Below are positions 16,635-25,060 of a stretch of 26,523 nucleotides of DNA, one piece after another. The stretch is from Candidatus Parcubacteria bacterium (GTDB lineage: Bacteria > Patescibacteriota > Minisyncoccia > Phycocordibacterales > GCA-2747955): assembly GCA_027039745.1 (NCBI GenBank), contig JALUMP010000114.1:1-26523 (forward strand), read 5' to 3'. Under the pieces are notes generated by a model that saw nothing but the letters and a program-made list of their open reading frames with translations, had not been told where the DNA came from and did not search any database. The stretch's first letter is position 1. Each line of letters starts with the position of its first letter. A program made the position numbers and the translations under genes.

Positions 16635-18182
16635 TTAATATTTTTTATCTTGTTTATGTTTTTCTCAATATGCCTTAATTTTTCTTCTAGCTGTATTAGT
16701 TTTTACAAAATCAAGTCATTTTAAATTTGGACTTTCATTTTTTCTTGATTCTAACTCTACTACATCACCATTTCTAAGCTCTGTATCTAATGATTTAAAA
16801 ATCCCATTAATTTTAGCTCCTACAATGGTATCCCCTAAACTACTGTGCACATAATATGCAAAATCCACAGGAGTAGAACCGACAGGTAAATCAATAACAT
16901 CACCAATTGGTGTAAAAGCAAAAATTCTATCTGAAAAAAAATCATCTTTTAGTCTTGTTTCAAAATCAAAAGCTTCGGGGTTATCGGAATGCTCTGCAAG
17001 CTCTTGTATTCATTTGATCTTATTCTTTTTATCATCTTTTCCGACTTCCTGCTTCTTAGAAAAAACTCTAAAAACTTTTGAGACTCAATCAGAATCTTGA
17101 GAATTATATTTTAATCCCATTTGTTTAGCTTTATAACCTAAATGCGAAGCTGCCCCATACTCAGCTTCAGCATGCATTTTGTCAGTTCTTATTTGCACCT
17201 CAACAACACCACCATGTCCTGTAAAAATTGTAGTATGAATTGACTGATAACCATTTGGTTTTGGTAAAGCAATATAGTCCTTAATTCTTCCCGCCATTGG
17301 TTTAAAGTTTTTATGAATCACCCCCAAAACTTTATAACAATCACCAACTGTTGGTACAATTATTCTCAACGCAATAATATCATATACATTTTCAGCATGT
17401 CACTTTTTTTTAATTAATTTTTTATATAGTGATACTATGGCCTTTGTTCTACTTGTTAATTTAAATTTTTTTATTTTAGCGGCAACCAACTTTTTTGTAA
17501 TTGATCGACTGACCTGCTCTAAATTCCTTTTATTTTCCTTTGATCTTTCTTTCAAAATATTTCTTATTTTTCTATATTTTTCTGGAAAAACATATTTAAA
17601 AGATAAATCACCTAAAGCCTTTGATAAAGTAGTAATCCCTAACCTATAAGCAAGTTGTGTATAAATTTCTAATGATTCTGTAGCAATTCTTATTTGTTTC
17701 TCACGTGGTAAAAAATCTAATGTTGTTAAATTGTGCAATCTATCTGCAAATTTAATAATAAGAACTCTAATATCTTGAGATGTCGCAACAAAAAGTTTTC
17801 TCAACGATTCGTTATGTCTACGCATTCCACGATATTTAATGTGCCCTAATTTTGTAACTCCTTCCACTAGAAATAATATTTCTACTCCAAAAACTTTTTC
17901 AATCTCTTCTCTCGTTGCTGCTCCATCTTCTATAGAATCATGCAAAAGACCAGCAGAAATCACAATCCCATCCATTCCTAAATTAGATAAGTTTTGTGCT
18001 GTTGCAACTAAATGATAAAAATAAGGGTCTCCAGACTGTCTTACTTGCCCTTCATGTTTACTTTTAGCAAATAAGTAAGCTTTTTTTATAATTTCACGAT
18101 CTTTTTTGGTTAATTCGAGATTTAAATTAAAAATACTTTCTAATGAAAAATCTTTCTTTTTTTTATCGTTAGACGCTGTCAT
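16635..18182 (-). CDS. Bifunctional (p)ppGpp synthetase/hydrolase, short Rel form
   Basis: Seen: 515 residues over five TGAs. HD hydrolase at about 30-200: FYHLVATAQ, LLHDSIEDGAATREEI (HDxxED), KFADRLHNL. Synthetase at about 235-370: SRTKAIVSLYKKL, DIIALRIIV, GRIKDYIALPKPNGYQSIHTT, EVQIRTDKMHAEAEYGAASHLGYK. TGS at about 420-485: IFAFTPIGDVIDLPVGSTP and GAKINGIF. There is no helical, zinc-finger or ACT region, so control by stalled ribosomes should differ from full-length RelA/SpoT. Both catalytic sites look intact. The last TGA (KAYWEKHK) moves the stop to TAA at 16635, 1 nt before holB. -10 CATAAT lies 6 nt upstream of the ATG. Confidence 0.93.
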
Positions 18183-18188
18183 CCTATA

Positions 18189-18197
18189 ATTATGACA
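18189..18197 (-). promoter_or_regulatory. Extended -10 promoter of rel
   Basis: On the minus strand TG-T-CATAAT ends 6 nt before the ATG at 18182; predicted leaderless. An AGG just before the ATG is too close to act as a Shine-Dalgarno. Confidence 0.5.
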
Positions 18198-18255
18198 TAA
18201 AACAAAAAGAAAACCAAAAAACTTCCAAGTTCAAGCTTTGTCCTAAGCTAAATTC

Positions 18256-19551
18256 TTATTTTTTAAATAATAAATCAACTTCAGAAAATGCATTTTGAAC
18301 AGATTTATTTGGAGTATATTTTCCACCATAAATAGACTCAATCATAAATTTAAAAATATCATAAGTTTTTTCAAAATCTGGATCAATAAATGATTGAGCA
18401 TATATTGCTTCTTTATAGAAAATATCCATATAAATATCACTTGCTGGTTGTGACAATAAATCTCTTCTCACAGGGGGGAGATTAAGTTTTTTAGAAATTA
18501 TTTTTTGTGCTTCTTTCCCTGCAAACTCTGTTGCAACAATCATAGCCCCATTTTTATTTTTAGCAACTTTCGGAATAGCCAAAGCATACACTTTTGCAAA
18601 AACAGATTTTCTTTCTGCCCCAGACACAGCAGGAATTTCTGCTATATCAAAAATTAAATTAGGATTTTTCTTTCTGATGTCTGCGATTTCAGAAGCAAAA
18701 CCAAAATACGTTGCTAATTTCCCACTTAAGAAAAATTGTTTAGAATTTGGTAGTGATTTATTTCAAGAATAAGATGGACTTGTTTGATTTGAAAATTCCA
18801 TAAAAAATCGAATAGGTGCAGCTTGGTCACTATTTTGGTTTATATTTTTAATTGTTCTATATTCTCCTTTTCTTCTTTCAATAATAGGATTTCCTAATTG
18901 CAAAAATAAATTAATCAATATTTCTTTAAAATTTTCTACATTTGAAACTACCCCAAAAGAAATAGCAGAACGCTTGATATTTTCTTTATTATCGACAATT
19001 GTCAATTTTTTTGGTAAGTCAATAAATTCTTCTCATAATTTTGGTGGAGTTGCTATAGAATTAGAAGCAAATATACTTTTATTATAATACATAATAAGCG
19101 GGTCTACTGAAAAAGGAAAAGCATATATACCATCTGTATCTGTAAAAGTCGCAAAAACATCTACAAAATTAGATAAATATTCTCTCACTGGATAAACTTT
19201 ATTTGGAATTTTATATATTTTATTTAAATTAAAATAAAAATCTTCATTTGAAATCAACAACAAATCTGGAGATTTTCCTGATGCGAGTTCTTCTAATAAC
19301 TCAGTTTGATATGTATTTTTATCTTTTTGAACATAAGAAACCCCCTGTAAACCGTTATTTTGCTTCTTAACATCTATTAAAATTGACTCCATTATATTTT
19401 TATCAAGAGTCCCTCAAATAACTACTTTTCCAACAACATCTTTTGATTTTTTGCCACCCTTATATGTTGCAAACAACAAAAAACCAACAGCCATCAAACC
19501 AAGAAATATTGCTAACATTATCATTCCAAAAGCAGACGTTTTATTATTCAT
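18256..19551 (-). CDS. Extracellular solute-binding protein (family 1, ABC sugar-binding type)
   Basis: Seen: 431 residues. The N-terminal membrane anchor spans about 8-30 (GMIMLAIFLGLMAVGFLLFA), without a lipobox Cys. The mature part starts VVGKVVIWGTLDKN (W46 TGA), then ELASGKSPDLLLI, IYAFPFSVDPLIMYYNKSIF, PPKLWEEFIDLPKKLT (W173 TGA), SYSWNKSLPNSKQFFLSGKLATYFG (W263 TGA; motif given in two parts: SYSWNKSLPNS, then FFLSGKLATYFG), LNLPPVRRDLLSQPA and FIDPDFEKTYDIFKFMIES. This matches a solute-binding protein type common in Parcubacteria, whose Trp residues coincide with all three TGAs. No permease or ATPase gene is adjacent, so ligand and transporter are unknown. Stop TAA; -10 lies 6 nt before ATG. 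Confidence 0.9.
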
Positions 19552-19557
19552 ACAAAT

Positions 19558-19563
19558 ATTATA
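19558..19563 (-). promoter_or_regulatory. -10 box of the solute-binding protein gene
   Basis: On the minus strand TATAAT ends 6 nt before the ATG at 19551, predicting a leaderless mRNA. There is no TG extension. Confidence 0.55.
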
Positions 19564-19589
19564 CTAAAATAAGGAATGAATACAAACTT

Positions 19590-19670
19590 GAATCCTACTA
19601 GGTGCACAGGACTCGTCCGTGATAAAAACAAAGCTAACGCTTTGTTTTTAATGTTTGAAATAGGATTTGG
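19590..19670. repeat. Palindromic element, copy 1 (degenerate)
   Basis: A 12-bp perfect hairpin (TAAAAACAAAGC 19623-19634, loop TAAC, partner 19639-19650) is followed by ATGTTT. It is bordered on the left by GAATCCTACTAGGTGCACA and on the right by ATAGGATTTGG. The left border matches the tRNA-Tyr 3' end at 15 of 18 positions. Core and borders correspond to copy 2 at 19811-19895, so these are two copies of one element. Confidence 0.75.
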
Positions 19671-19681
19671 CTAACCTCACT

Positions 19682-19787
19682 GAAAAATCAAAACTCACTT
19701 TATTCGTTTGATTTTTCTAGTGCCTTAGCCATTCCGCTTGTGGTTTAATACTCAAAAATATATACTCGCTTTGCTCGTATATTTTTG
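19682..19787. repeat. Two AT-rich stem-loops with related loops
   Basis: Stem-loop one: GAAAAATCAAA (19682-19692) with 19707-19717, 11 bp perfect, loop ACTCACTTTATTCG. Stem-loop two: CAAAAATATA (19753-19762) with 19778-19787, 10 bp, loop containing ACTCGCTTTGCTCG. The loops match at most positions while the stems differ. The pattern resembles the CTCACTTCGCT motif upstream of the helicase gene. Confidence 0.75.
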
Positions 19788-19810
19788 GTATAAAACATAC
19801 TTCGCTTTTT

Positions 19811-19895
19811 TCAAATCCTACCGGGCGCTACAAAACATATTAAAAACAAAGCTAACGCTTTGTTTTTAATGTTTTGTGCGCCCGGTAGGATTTGA
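19811..19895. repeat. Palindromic element, copy 2, overlapping the tRNA-Tyr 3' end
   Basis: A long inverted repeat with arms of 42 and 39 nt (three unpaired bases in the left arm) and a TAAC loop. The outer 18 nt of the right arm are the last 18 nt of the tRNA-Tyr gene. The left arm therefore carries a reversed copy of that tRNA end, TCAAATCCTACCGGGCGC. The inner core is the same TAAAAACAAAGC hairpin as in copy 1. Apart from these elements, 19590-19877 holds no gene. Confidence 0.9.
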
Positions 19896-19959
19896 ACCTA
19901 CGTAGGAATCATCCGGCGGATTTACAGTCCGCTGCTTTTGACCACTCAGCCACAGACGC
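19878..19959 (-). tRNA. tRNA-Tyr (anticodon GUA)
   Basis: Minus strand. The acceptor GCGTCTG pairs with CGGGCGC (two U-G pairs). D arm region GCTGAGTGGTCAAAAGC. Anticodon stem GCGGA/TCCGC with loop CTGTAAA (GTA). A long variable arm of about 14 nt, as in bacterial tRNA-Tyr. T arm GTAGG/CCTAC with loop TTCAAAT. CCA is not encoded. Its 3' end lies inside the palindromic element. Confidence 0.93.
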
Positions 19960-20028
19960 ATAAAAGTTTTAATATTTTATCATAAAAAAGCTTATATGCA
20001 AAAAATATTATTTGATATTTAACATATC

Positions 20029-20037
20029 TGTTATAAT
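20029..20037 (+). promoter_or_regulatory. Extended -10 promoter of trxB
   Basis: TG-T-TATAAT ends 8 nt before the ATG at 20046; predicted leaderless. A possible weak -35 (ATTTGA) sits 16 nt upstream. Confidence 0.65.
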
Positions 20038-20045
20038 ATAAATAT

Positions 20046-20987
20046 ATGACAGAAAAAAAACATATTTTTGATTTAATAATCATAGGGGGAGGTCCTGCAG
20101 GAGTTACAGCAGGGGTTTATGCTGCAAGAAAAAAATTAAATACTTTGCTTATTACCAAAGATTTTGGTGGTCAAAGTATAGTTTCAGAATATATAGAAAA
20201 CTGAATAGGAGAAATAAAAATTTCAGGAAAAAAATTACAACAAAAATTAGAAACTCATATCAAACATTATCAATCTAAAGATTTCATTATCAAAGAATTT
20301 CAATATATAACAAACATATCTGAAATTAAAGATAATATTTTTACAATAACAACAAACACTAACACTCAATATTACACAAAATCAATTCTTATCACAACAG
20401 GAGCCAAACGCAGAAAAATAACTGTCCCAGGAGCTGATAAATTTGAACACAAAGGGCTTACTTACTGTGCCTCATGTGATGGGCCATTGTTTACAGATAA
20501 AGACGTTGTTGTAATCGGAGGTGGTAATTCTGGTTTTGAATCTGCTTCGCAATTAGCTGCTTATGCAAAATCTGTAACCATTTTACAACGCGATGAAAAA
20601 TTTAACGCAGAAGAAACAATGATTGATAATGTGCTTAATAAAAAAAATACTAAAGGAATATTAAATGCAGATATCTCGGGAATCTTTGGTAAAAAATTTG
20701 TTGAGGGAATCAAATATATTGACTTAAAAACACAAAAAGAACATGCCCTGGATGTAAAAGGTGTTTTTATAGAAATTGGGGCAATCCCAGCCACTGATTT
20801 TATATCTGAAAATCTTGTAAAAAAAGATACCTTTGGTCAAATAAAAATCAATCACAAAACAGGACAAACTTCAAAAAAAGGAATCTGAGCTGCTGGAGAC
20901 TGCACAGATTCTCTATACAAACAGAACTCAATCGCTATGGGTGACGCAACTAAGGCTATAGAAGATTTATATCATTATTTAAAATAA
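20046..20987 (+). CDS. trxB: Thioredoxin reductase (NADPH, FAD-dependent)
   Basis: Seen: 313 residues, normal length. FAD-binding LIIIGGGPAGVTAGVYAAR, FGGQSIVSEYIENWIGEIKISG (W53 TGA; motif continuous but given here to residue 20 only: FGGQSIVSEYIENW), ITTGAKRRKITVPG, redox-active CASC in YCASCDGPLF, NADPH-binding VVVIGGGNSGFESA, and C-terminal KKGIWAAGDCTD (TGA 20886-20888) with the FAD-contacting GD. Role: reduces thioredoxin or a related dithiol carrier with NADPH in the cytoplasm. No thioredoxin gene is adjacent. Stop TAA; single-gene unit with a leaderless promoter and terminator 21003-21030. Confidence 0.95.
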
Positions 20988-21002
20988 CTTTTTCCTAAAA
21001 TA

Positions 21003-21030
21003 AAAAACGACAAAATATTGTTGTTTTTTT
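21003..21030. terminator. Bidirectional terminator between trxB and pilB
   Basis: An 11-bp stem with one G-T pair (AAAAACGACAA 21003-21013 with 21018-21028) is followed by T residues, with an A-run on the left side. It overlaps the last bases of the convergent pilB gene's stop codon (21029-21031). Confidence 0.75.
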
Positions 21031-22717
21031 ATAAATCAATAACCCTATTAAGCTCTTCAAAAGATGTTTGTCCTTTTAAAACCTTAATTATACCATCCTG
21101 CCTCAATGTTAAAATACCTTGATGTCTTGATCCTGCGACAAGCTCTCTTGATGTAGGTCTTGTTTTTAATAATTGTTCAATTTTATCATCCATTAAAATA
21201 CCCTCTACAATTGCAACCCTTCCTTTATAACCAGTATTATTACATTTTTCACAACCATTTGCTTTATATATATCATATTCTTGACCTTTATCTAAATATC
21301 TTTCTTTGTTTTTTATACTTCCAAAAATATCTTTGATTATTTTTTCTTGTTTTTTATTTTTTTCTTTCCTAAAATCAACTGGAATTTTACAAACAGGACA
21401 TAATTTTCTAACCAACCTTTGAGCAACAACCATATTAACAGCTGTTGCTAAAATTCTAGGGTCAATTTCTAAATCTAAAAACCTAGGAAAAGCTCCAGCT
21501 GCAGAGTTTGTATGCAATGTAGACAATACCAAATGCCCTGTTAATGCAGAGTTAACAGCCACAGAAGCTGTTTCTTTGTCCCTTATCTCTCCAATCATAA
21601 TAACATCAGGATCTTGCCTTAATGCTGAACGCAATCCAGATAAAAACGTATAACCTTTTTCTTTATTTACTTGTGTTTGTGTAACACCTTCTACATGATA
21701 TTCTATCGGGTCCTCAATAGTAATAATTTTTATATCTGTAGATATTTTTTTTCTCAATAACGCAAATAAAGTTGTAGACTTACCAGAACCAGTCGGACCA
21801 GTATTTATAATCATACCGTTTGGTTTACTTATCTCATTTTTTAAAATATCTAAAAAATATGGCAACATACCTAATTCCTCTAAAGGAACAGATATAGATG
21901 ACGGATCTAAAATCCTCATAACAATAGACTCCCCGTATGCACTAGGTAAAGTCGATGTTCTTATCTCAATATCTTTATCTGCCAACTTAATTGTAAATCT
22001 TCCATCTTGAGCATTATTTTTAATATTAATCTTTAACCCAGCAGTTAATTTGATCCTAGATAAAATTCTTCCATATGTATTTAAATTAATTTTAATTACT
22101 TCTACCAAAATACCATCAATCCTAAAACGTATAATTGTATCGCTCTCGGATGGTTCAATATGCACATCTGATGCACCAATGGCATAAGCTGAATACAAAG
22201 CTAATTCTATCAGTTTTGAAACCATATAAGCTTTTTTTGACTCTGAAGCATTTTTTAATAACCCACGAACATCAGAAATAGTTTTTATTTGTTTCAAAAC
22301 ATCTTGAATATCATCAGACGAAATATCTATTACTCCTTTTTTTGTTTTAACGGCATAAGAAATATCACCATAACGTGACCATGCTTTTTGAATAGAACGC
22401 TTAGAGACCATATATAACTCTACCTCATATTTTTTTGTTTCAAGACGCTTTATTTCCTCTTGCACAAAATCTGGTAATGGCGACAATACAGCTAAAAATA
22501 ACTTCCTACCTACTAGATTAAAAGCTGCCATACCATGAGCCCTTGCTCTATCTTCTGGAATAACTCTCAAAGCATCTGTATTTATTGGAACTAATGATAA
22601 ATCAATATATTGAACTCCATATTTTTTAGAATATACTTCAACCATCAACTCCTCACTCTGTTGTCTTAATTTTTGCAGTTTCTGAACATGTTTTGCTGTT
22701 TTAAATTTTATAGGCAT
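21029..22717 (-). CDS. pilB: Type IV pilus assembly/secretion ATPase (PilB/GspE), copy with zinc motif
   Basis: Seen: 562 residues. N-terminal MshEN-like domain (YGVQYIDLSLVPIN, RVIPEDRARAHGM). ATPase: ASDVHIEPSES, IRFRIDGIL, Walker A NTGPTGSGKSTTL, Asp box TIEDPIEYHVEGVTQTQV, Walker B DPDVIMIGEIRD, His box GHLVLSTLHTNSA, then the tetracysteine pairs CPVC and CEKC. All catalytic elements are present. Role: cytoplasmic hexamer powering pilus subunit assembly. It lies 19 nt after the second ATPase and is co-transcribed with it. TAA stop; its single Trp visible (KAWSRYGD) is TGG. Distinguished from the retraction ATPase PilT by the N-domain and cysteines. Confidence 0.94.
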   Translation of the reverse strand: MPIKFKTAKHVQKLQKLRQQSEELMVEVYSKKYGVQYIDLSLVPINTDALRVIPEDRARAHGMAAFNLVGRKLFLAVLSPLPDFVQEEIKRLETKKYEVELYMVSKRSIQKAWSRYGDISYAVKTKKGVIDISSDDIQDVLKQIKTISDVRGLLKNASESKKAYMVSKLIELALYSAYAIGASDVHIEPSESDTIIRFRIDGILVEVIKINLNTYGRILSRIKLTAGLKINIKNNAQDGRFTIKLADKDIEIRTSTLPSAYGESIVMRILDPSSISVPLEELGMLPYFLDILKNEISKPNGMIINTGPTGSGKSTTLFALLRKKISTDIKIITIEDPIEYHVEGVTQTQVNKEKGYTFLSGLRSALRQDPDVIMIGEIRDKETASVAVNSALTGHLVLSTLHTNSAAGAFPRFLDLEIDPRILATAVNMVVAQRLVRKLCPVCKIPVDFRKEKNKKQEKIIKDIFGSIKNKERYLDKGQEYDIYKANGCEKCNNTGYKGRVAIVEGILMDDKIEQLLKTRPTSRELVAGSRHQGILTLRQDGIIKVLKGQTSFEELNRVIDL

Positions 22718-22736
22718 ATATTTTTATATAAAAATT

Positions 22737-24458
22737 TTATAATTTTAAAACTTCATCAAAAGTAGTTACTCCAGCAAGAGCTTTTAAAATTCCATCTTCT
22801 TTAAAAGTAATAAAACCATTTTTTCTAGCTATTGAATAAATAGACAAAGATGATGGATCAGTTAAAATTAATCTTCGAATTTTATCAGTCATTTCTAATA
22901 CCTCAAAAACAGCAATTCGCCCCTTAAGACCATTATCTCCCTCTTTTGTAACATTCTCTGTGGTATACATTTTTTTACCAGAAAATCTTTTTTGAATATC
23001 CGTTGATAAATCTTTTATACGATCCTGAACAAATAACTTAACTTCATCAGTCATTTCTCTTTCTTGTTTTGCGTCTGGTCTTATTTTTCTAATTAACCTT
23101 TGTCCAATAGACACTATCAATGTCGGACCTATCAGATAAGGTTCTACCCCCATATCAACAAGACGCTGAGGAACATCATACGATGTATTTGTATGAATAG
23201 TAGATAATACTAAATGTCCAGTTAAAGAAGCCTCTATAGCTAACTTAGCTGTTTCTTCATCACGAATCTCCCCAACCATAATAACATCAGGGTCCTGCCT
23301 TAAAATAGACCTTAATCCTGTAGAAAAAGTATATCCAATATCTGGTCTAACTTGAGATTGTGATACCCCAGGAACATTTAACTCAATCGGGTTTTCTAAT
23401 GAAACAACATTCTTTTCTACTTTATCAATTTCATTCAATAATGAATATAAAGTATTTGTTTTACCAGAACCAGTTGGACCACAAACTAATAAAATACCGT
23501 ATGTATGCGCAATTGCTTTATTTATTTTTTCTAAATTTTCTTCTGTAAAACCAAGATCTGTAATAGCTAATGCCCCACGATCTTGTTCTAGAAGCCTCAT
23601 CACAACCTTCTCACCATAAAAAGTTGGAAATGTAGAAACACGAAAGTCTATCTTTCTACCCAAAATTCTTTGAGAAAACCTACCATCTTGCGGTTTTCTT
23701 CTTTCGTCAATTTTAATAAATGCCATAATCTTTACACGAGCAACTACAGCTCTATGAATATTTTTTGGGAGAGATAAAGATTTTTTTAAAACACCATCTA
23801 TACGATATCTTACACTGATATTTTTATCTGAAACCTCTATATGAATATCAGAAGCATCTTGAGACGCAGCTCCTTTTATAATATTTGTAACAATTTTAGC
23901 AATTGGAGCATCTTCTCTAATAACATCAGCTTCATTTATATCTTTATCTTCGTTTTTTTGTAACTTCTGCATTTCACGCTCCTGAACCGAAGAATATTCT
24001 CCAAGAGCCTTAGAAACTTCTCCTTTTACTCCAGAATAACTAGATAAAATATAATCATAATGTGATTGAGAAATTAAAAATATATTATACGGCATTCCAG
24101 CTTTACTAGAAATAAATTGCAAAATTGTATTTGCTGTCATATCTCCAGGATCTAACATCCCAACATTTAAATATCCATCATCAATACCTAACGGAACAAT
24201 TTTATATCTTTTTACAGAATCTTCTGGAATATAATTTAAAACACTTTCGGGAACAGTTTTATTTTTATCAAATTCAGCAAAAGGAATATCTGAAAAAAAA
24301 TCTTTCTTTATTTTTACAATTTTTTCTTCTGGTATTCCAATACCTATTAAAGCCTGATCTAATGTTTTAGAAGTGGACTCCATTTCTTTTTTTACAGAAA
24401 AAGCCTCCTCTGGACTAATAATTTTATTCTCTATAAATTTATCTATTAATGATGACAT
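22737..24458 (-). CDS. pilB: Type IV pilus assembly ATPase paralogue (PilB/GspE) lacking the tetracysteine motif
   Basis: Seen: 573 residues. N-terminal MshEN-like domain (LIDKFIENKIISPEEA, IPFAEFDKNKTVPESVLNYI). ATPase: ASDIHIEVSDKN, VRYRIDGVL, RRKPQDGRFSQRI, Walker A CGPTGSGKTNTLY, Asp box SLENPIELNVPGVSQSQV, Walker B DPDVIMVGEIRDEETA, His box GHLVLSTIHTN. Where the first CxxC should be it reads LIRKIRPDAKQ, and no second CxxC follows; the zinc subdomain is replaced by a charged insertion of about 45 residues. So the two adjacent ATPases are diverged, not recent duplicates. Stop TAA; own leaderless-type promoter at 24467-24472. Confidence 0.92.
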   Translation of the reverse strand: MSSLIDKFIENKIISPEEAFSVKKEMESTSKTLDQALIGIGIPEEKIVKIKKDFFSDIPFAEFDKNKTVPESVLNYIPEDSVKRYKIVPLGIDDGYLNVGMLDPGDMTANTILQFISSKAGMPYNIFLISQSHYDYILSSYSGVKGEVSKALGEYSSVQEREMQKLQKNEDKDINEADVIREDAPIAKIVTNIIKGAASQDASDIHIEVSDKNISVRYRIDGVLKKSLSLPKNIHRAVVARVKIMAFIKIDERRKPQDGRFSQRILGRKIDFRVSTFPTFYGEKVVMRLLEQDRGALAITDLGFTEENLEKINKAIAHTYGILLVCGPTGSGKTNTLYSLLNEIDKVEKNVVSLENPIELNVPGVSQSQVRPDIGYTFSTGLRSILRQDPDVIMVGEIRDEETAKLAIEASLTGHLVLSTIHTNTSYDVPQRLVDMGVEPYLIGPTLIVSIGQRLIRKIRPDAKQEREMTDEVKLFVQDRIKDLSTDIQKRFSGKKMYTTENVTKEGDNGLKGRIAVFEVLEMTDKIRRLILTDPSSLSIYSIARKNGFITFKEDGILKALAGVTTFDEVLKL

Positions 24459-24466
24459 AAAAAAAT

Positions 24467-24472
24467 ATTATA
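24467..24472 (-). promoter_or_regulatory. -10 box ahead of the pilB pair
   Basis: On the minus strand TATAAT ends 8 nt before the ATG at 24458, predicting a leaderless mRNA for the two ATPase genes separate from the upstream pilus genes. The rest of the 142-nt gap (24459-24600) shows no gene and no clear terminator. Confidence 0.55.
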
Positions 24473-24600
24473 CAAAAAATTATATAACATTTAAGATGAT
24501 ATTCCTAATTTTTTATAATTAAATACCTACTGACAACAAAAAATAAATACTATTTTCAAAAAAACAAAAGATACACTATAACACCTTACAACCATCTGTC

Positions 24601-25059
24601 CTATCCGGCTATGGTTTCTGGTATTGTATTTTCTTGCTTGTTTGAATCTACATTATTCTCTGGTATAGCTGTAATAGGTTCTCTATTATTAGAATCTAAA
24701 ACATTAGTAATAAAAGTGCCTTCAGTTACAGCAAATGGATTTGGTTTACCAACATCTTTTAATGGAATATCTTTTTCTGAAAAATCAATAAGATCTTGAA
24801 AAGATACTAAATTAGAACTACCTGTATTTTGTAAATTTTCAGTGAAAAAATCTGGATCAATGTTAATTTTTTCTAGCTCATTCAACGTTTTAATAATTTG
24901 CATTGCTTGCTCATCATAATTTTCATCAGTAACATTTTCTGTTATAGCCTCTTTTGGTTTATCCTGCATATAATTATAAGCAAAAGTAATAATAAACACA
25001 GCAACTATTATTATAATAATTTTATTTACATTTTTTTTGACTAATTTTAAAAAATTCAT
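24601..25059 (-). CDS. Membrane-anchored pilus-operon protein in the PilP position
   Basis: Seen: 152 residues. Short basic N-terminus (MNFLKLVKKNVNK), one membrane helix at about 14-29 (IIIIIVAVFIITFAYNY), then an extracytoplasmic region with a conserved-looking LVSFQDLIDFSEKDIPL and DVGKPNPFA, ending in an Asn/Glu/Thr-rich tail. The G(R/K)xNPF element is like that of small proteins following PilO in pilus operons of candidate-phyla bacteria. There is no sequence match I can assert to proteobacterial PilP, so this is assignment by place and layout. Stop TAG. It starts 1 nt after the pilO TAA; no Trp. Confidence 0.6.
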   Translation of the reverse strand: MNFLKLVKKNVNKIIIIIVAVFIITFAYNYMQDKPKEAITENVTDENYDEQAMQIIKTLNELEKINIDPDFFTENLQNTGSSNLVSFQDLIDFSEKDIPLKDVGKPNPFAVTEGTFITNVLDSNNREPITAIPENNVDSNKQENTIPETIAG

Positions 25060-25060
25060 A

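Noticed and set aside
19590..19640. Possible hammerhead-like or other small ribozyme near GGACTCGTCC.
   Set aside because: The required catalytic core sequences (CUGAUGA and GAAA around a three-stem junction) are not present.
22737..24458. The second ATPase as the retraction ATPase PilT.
   Set aside because: It has the N-terminal MshEN-like domain and is 573 residues long; PilT is about 350 residues and lacks that domain.
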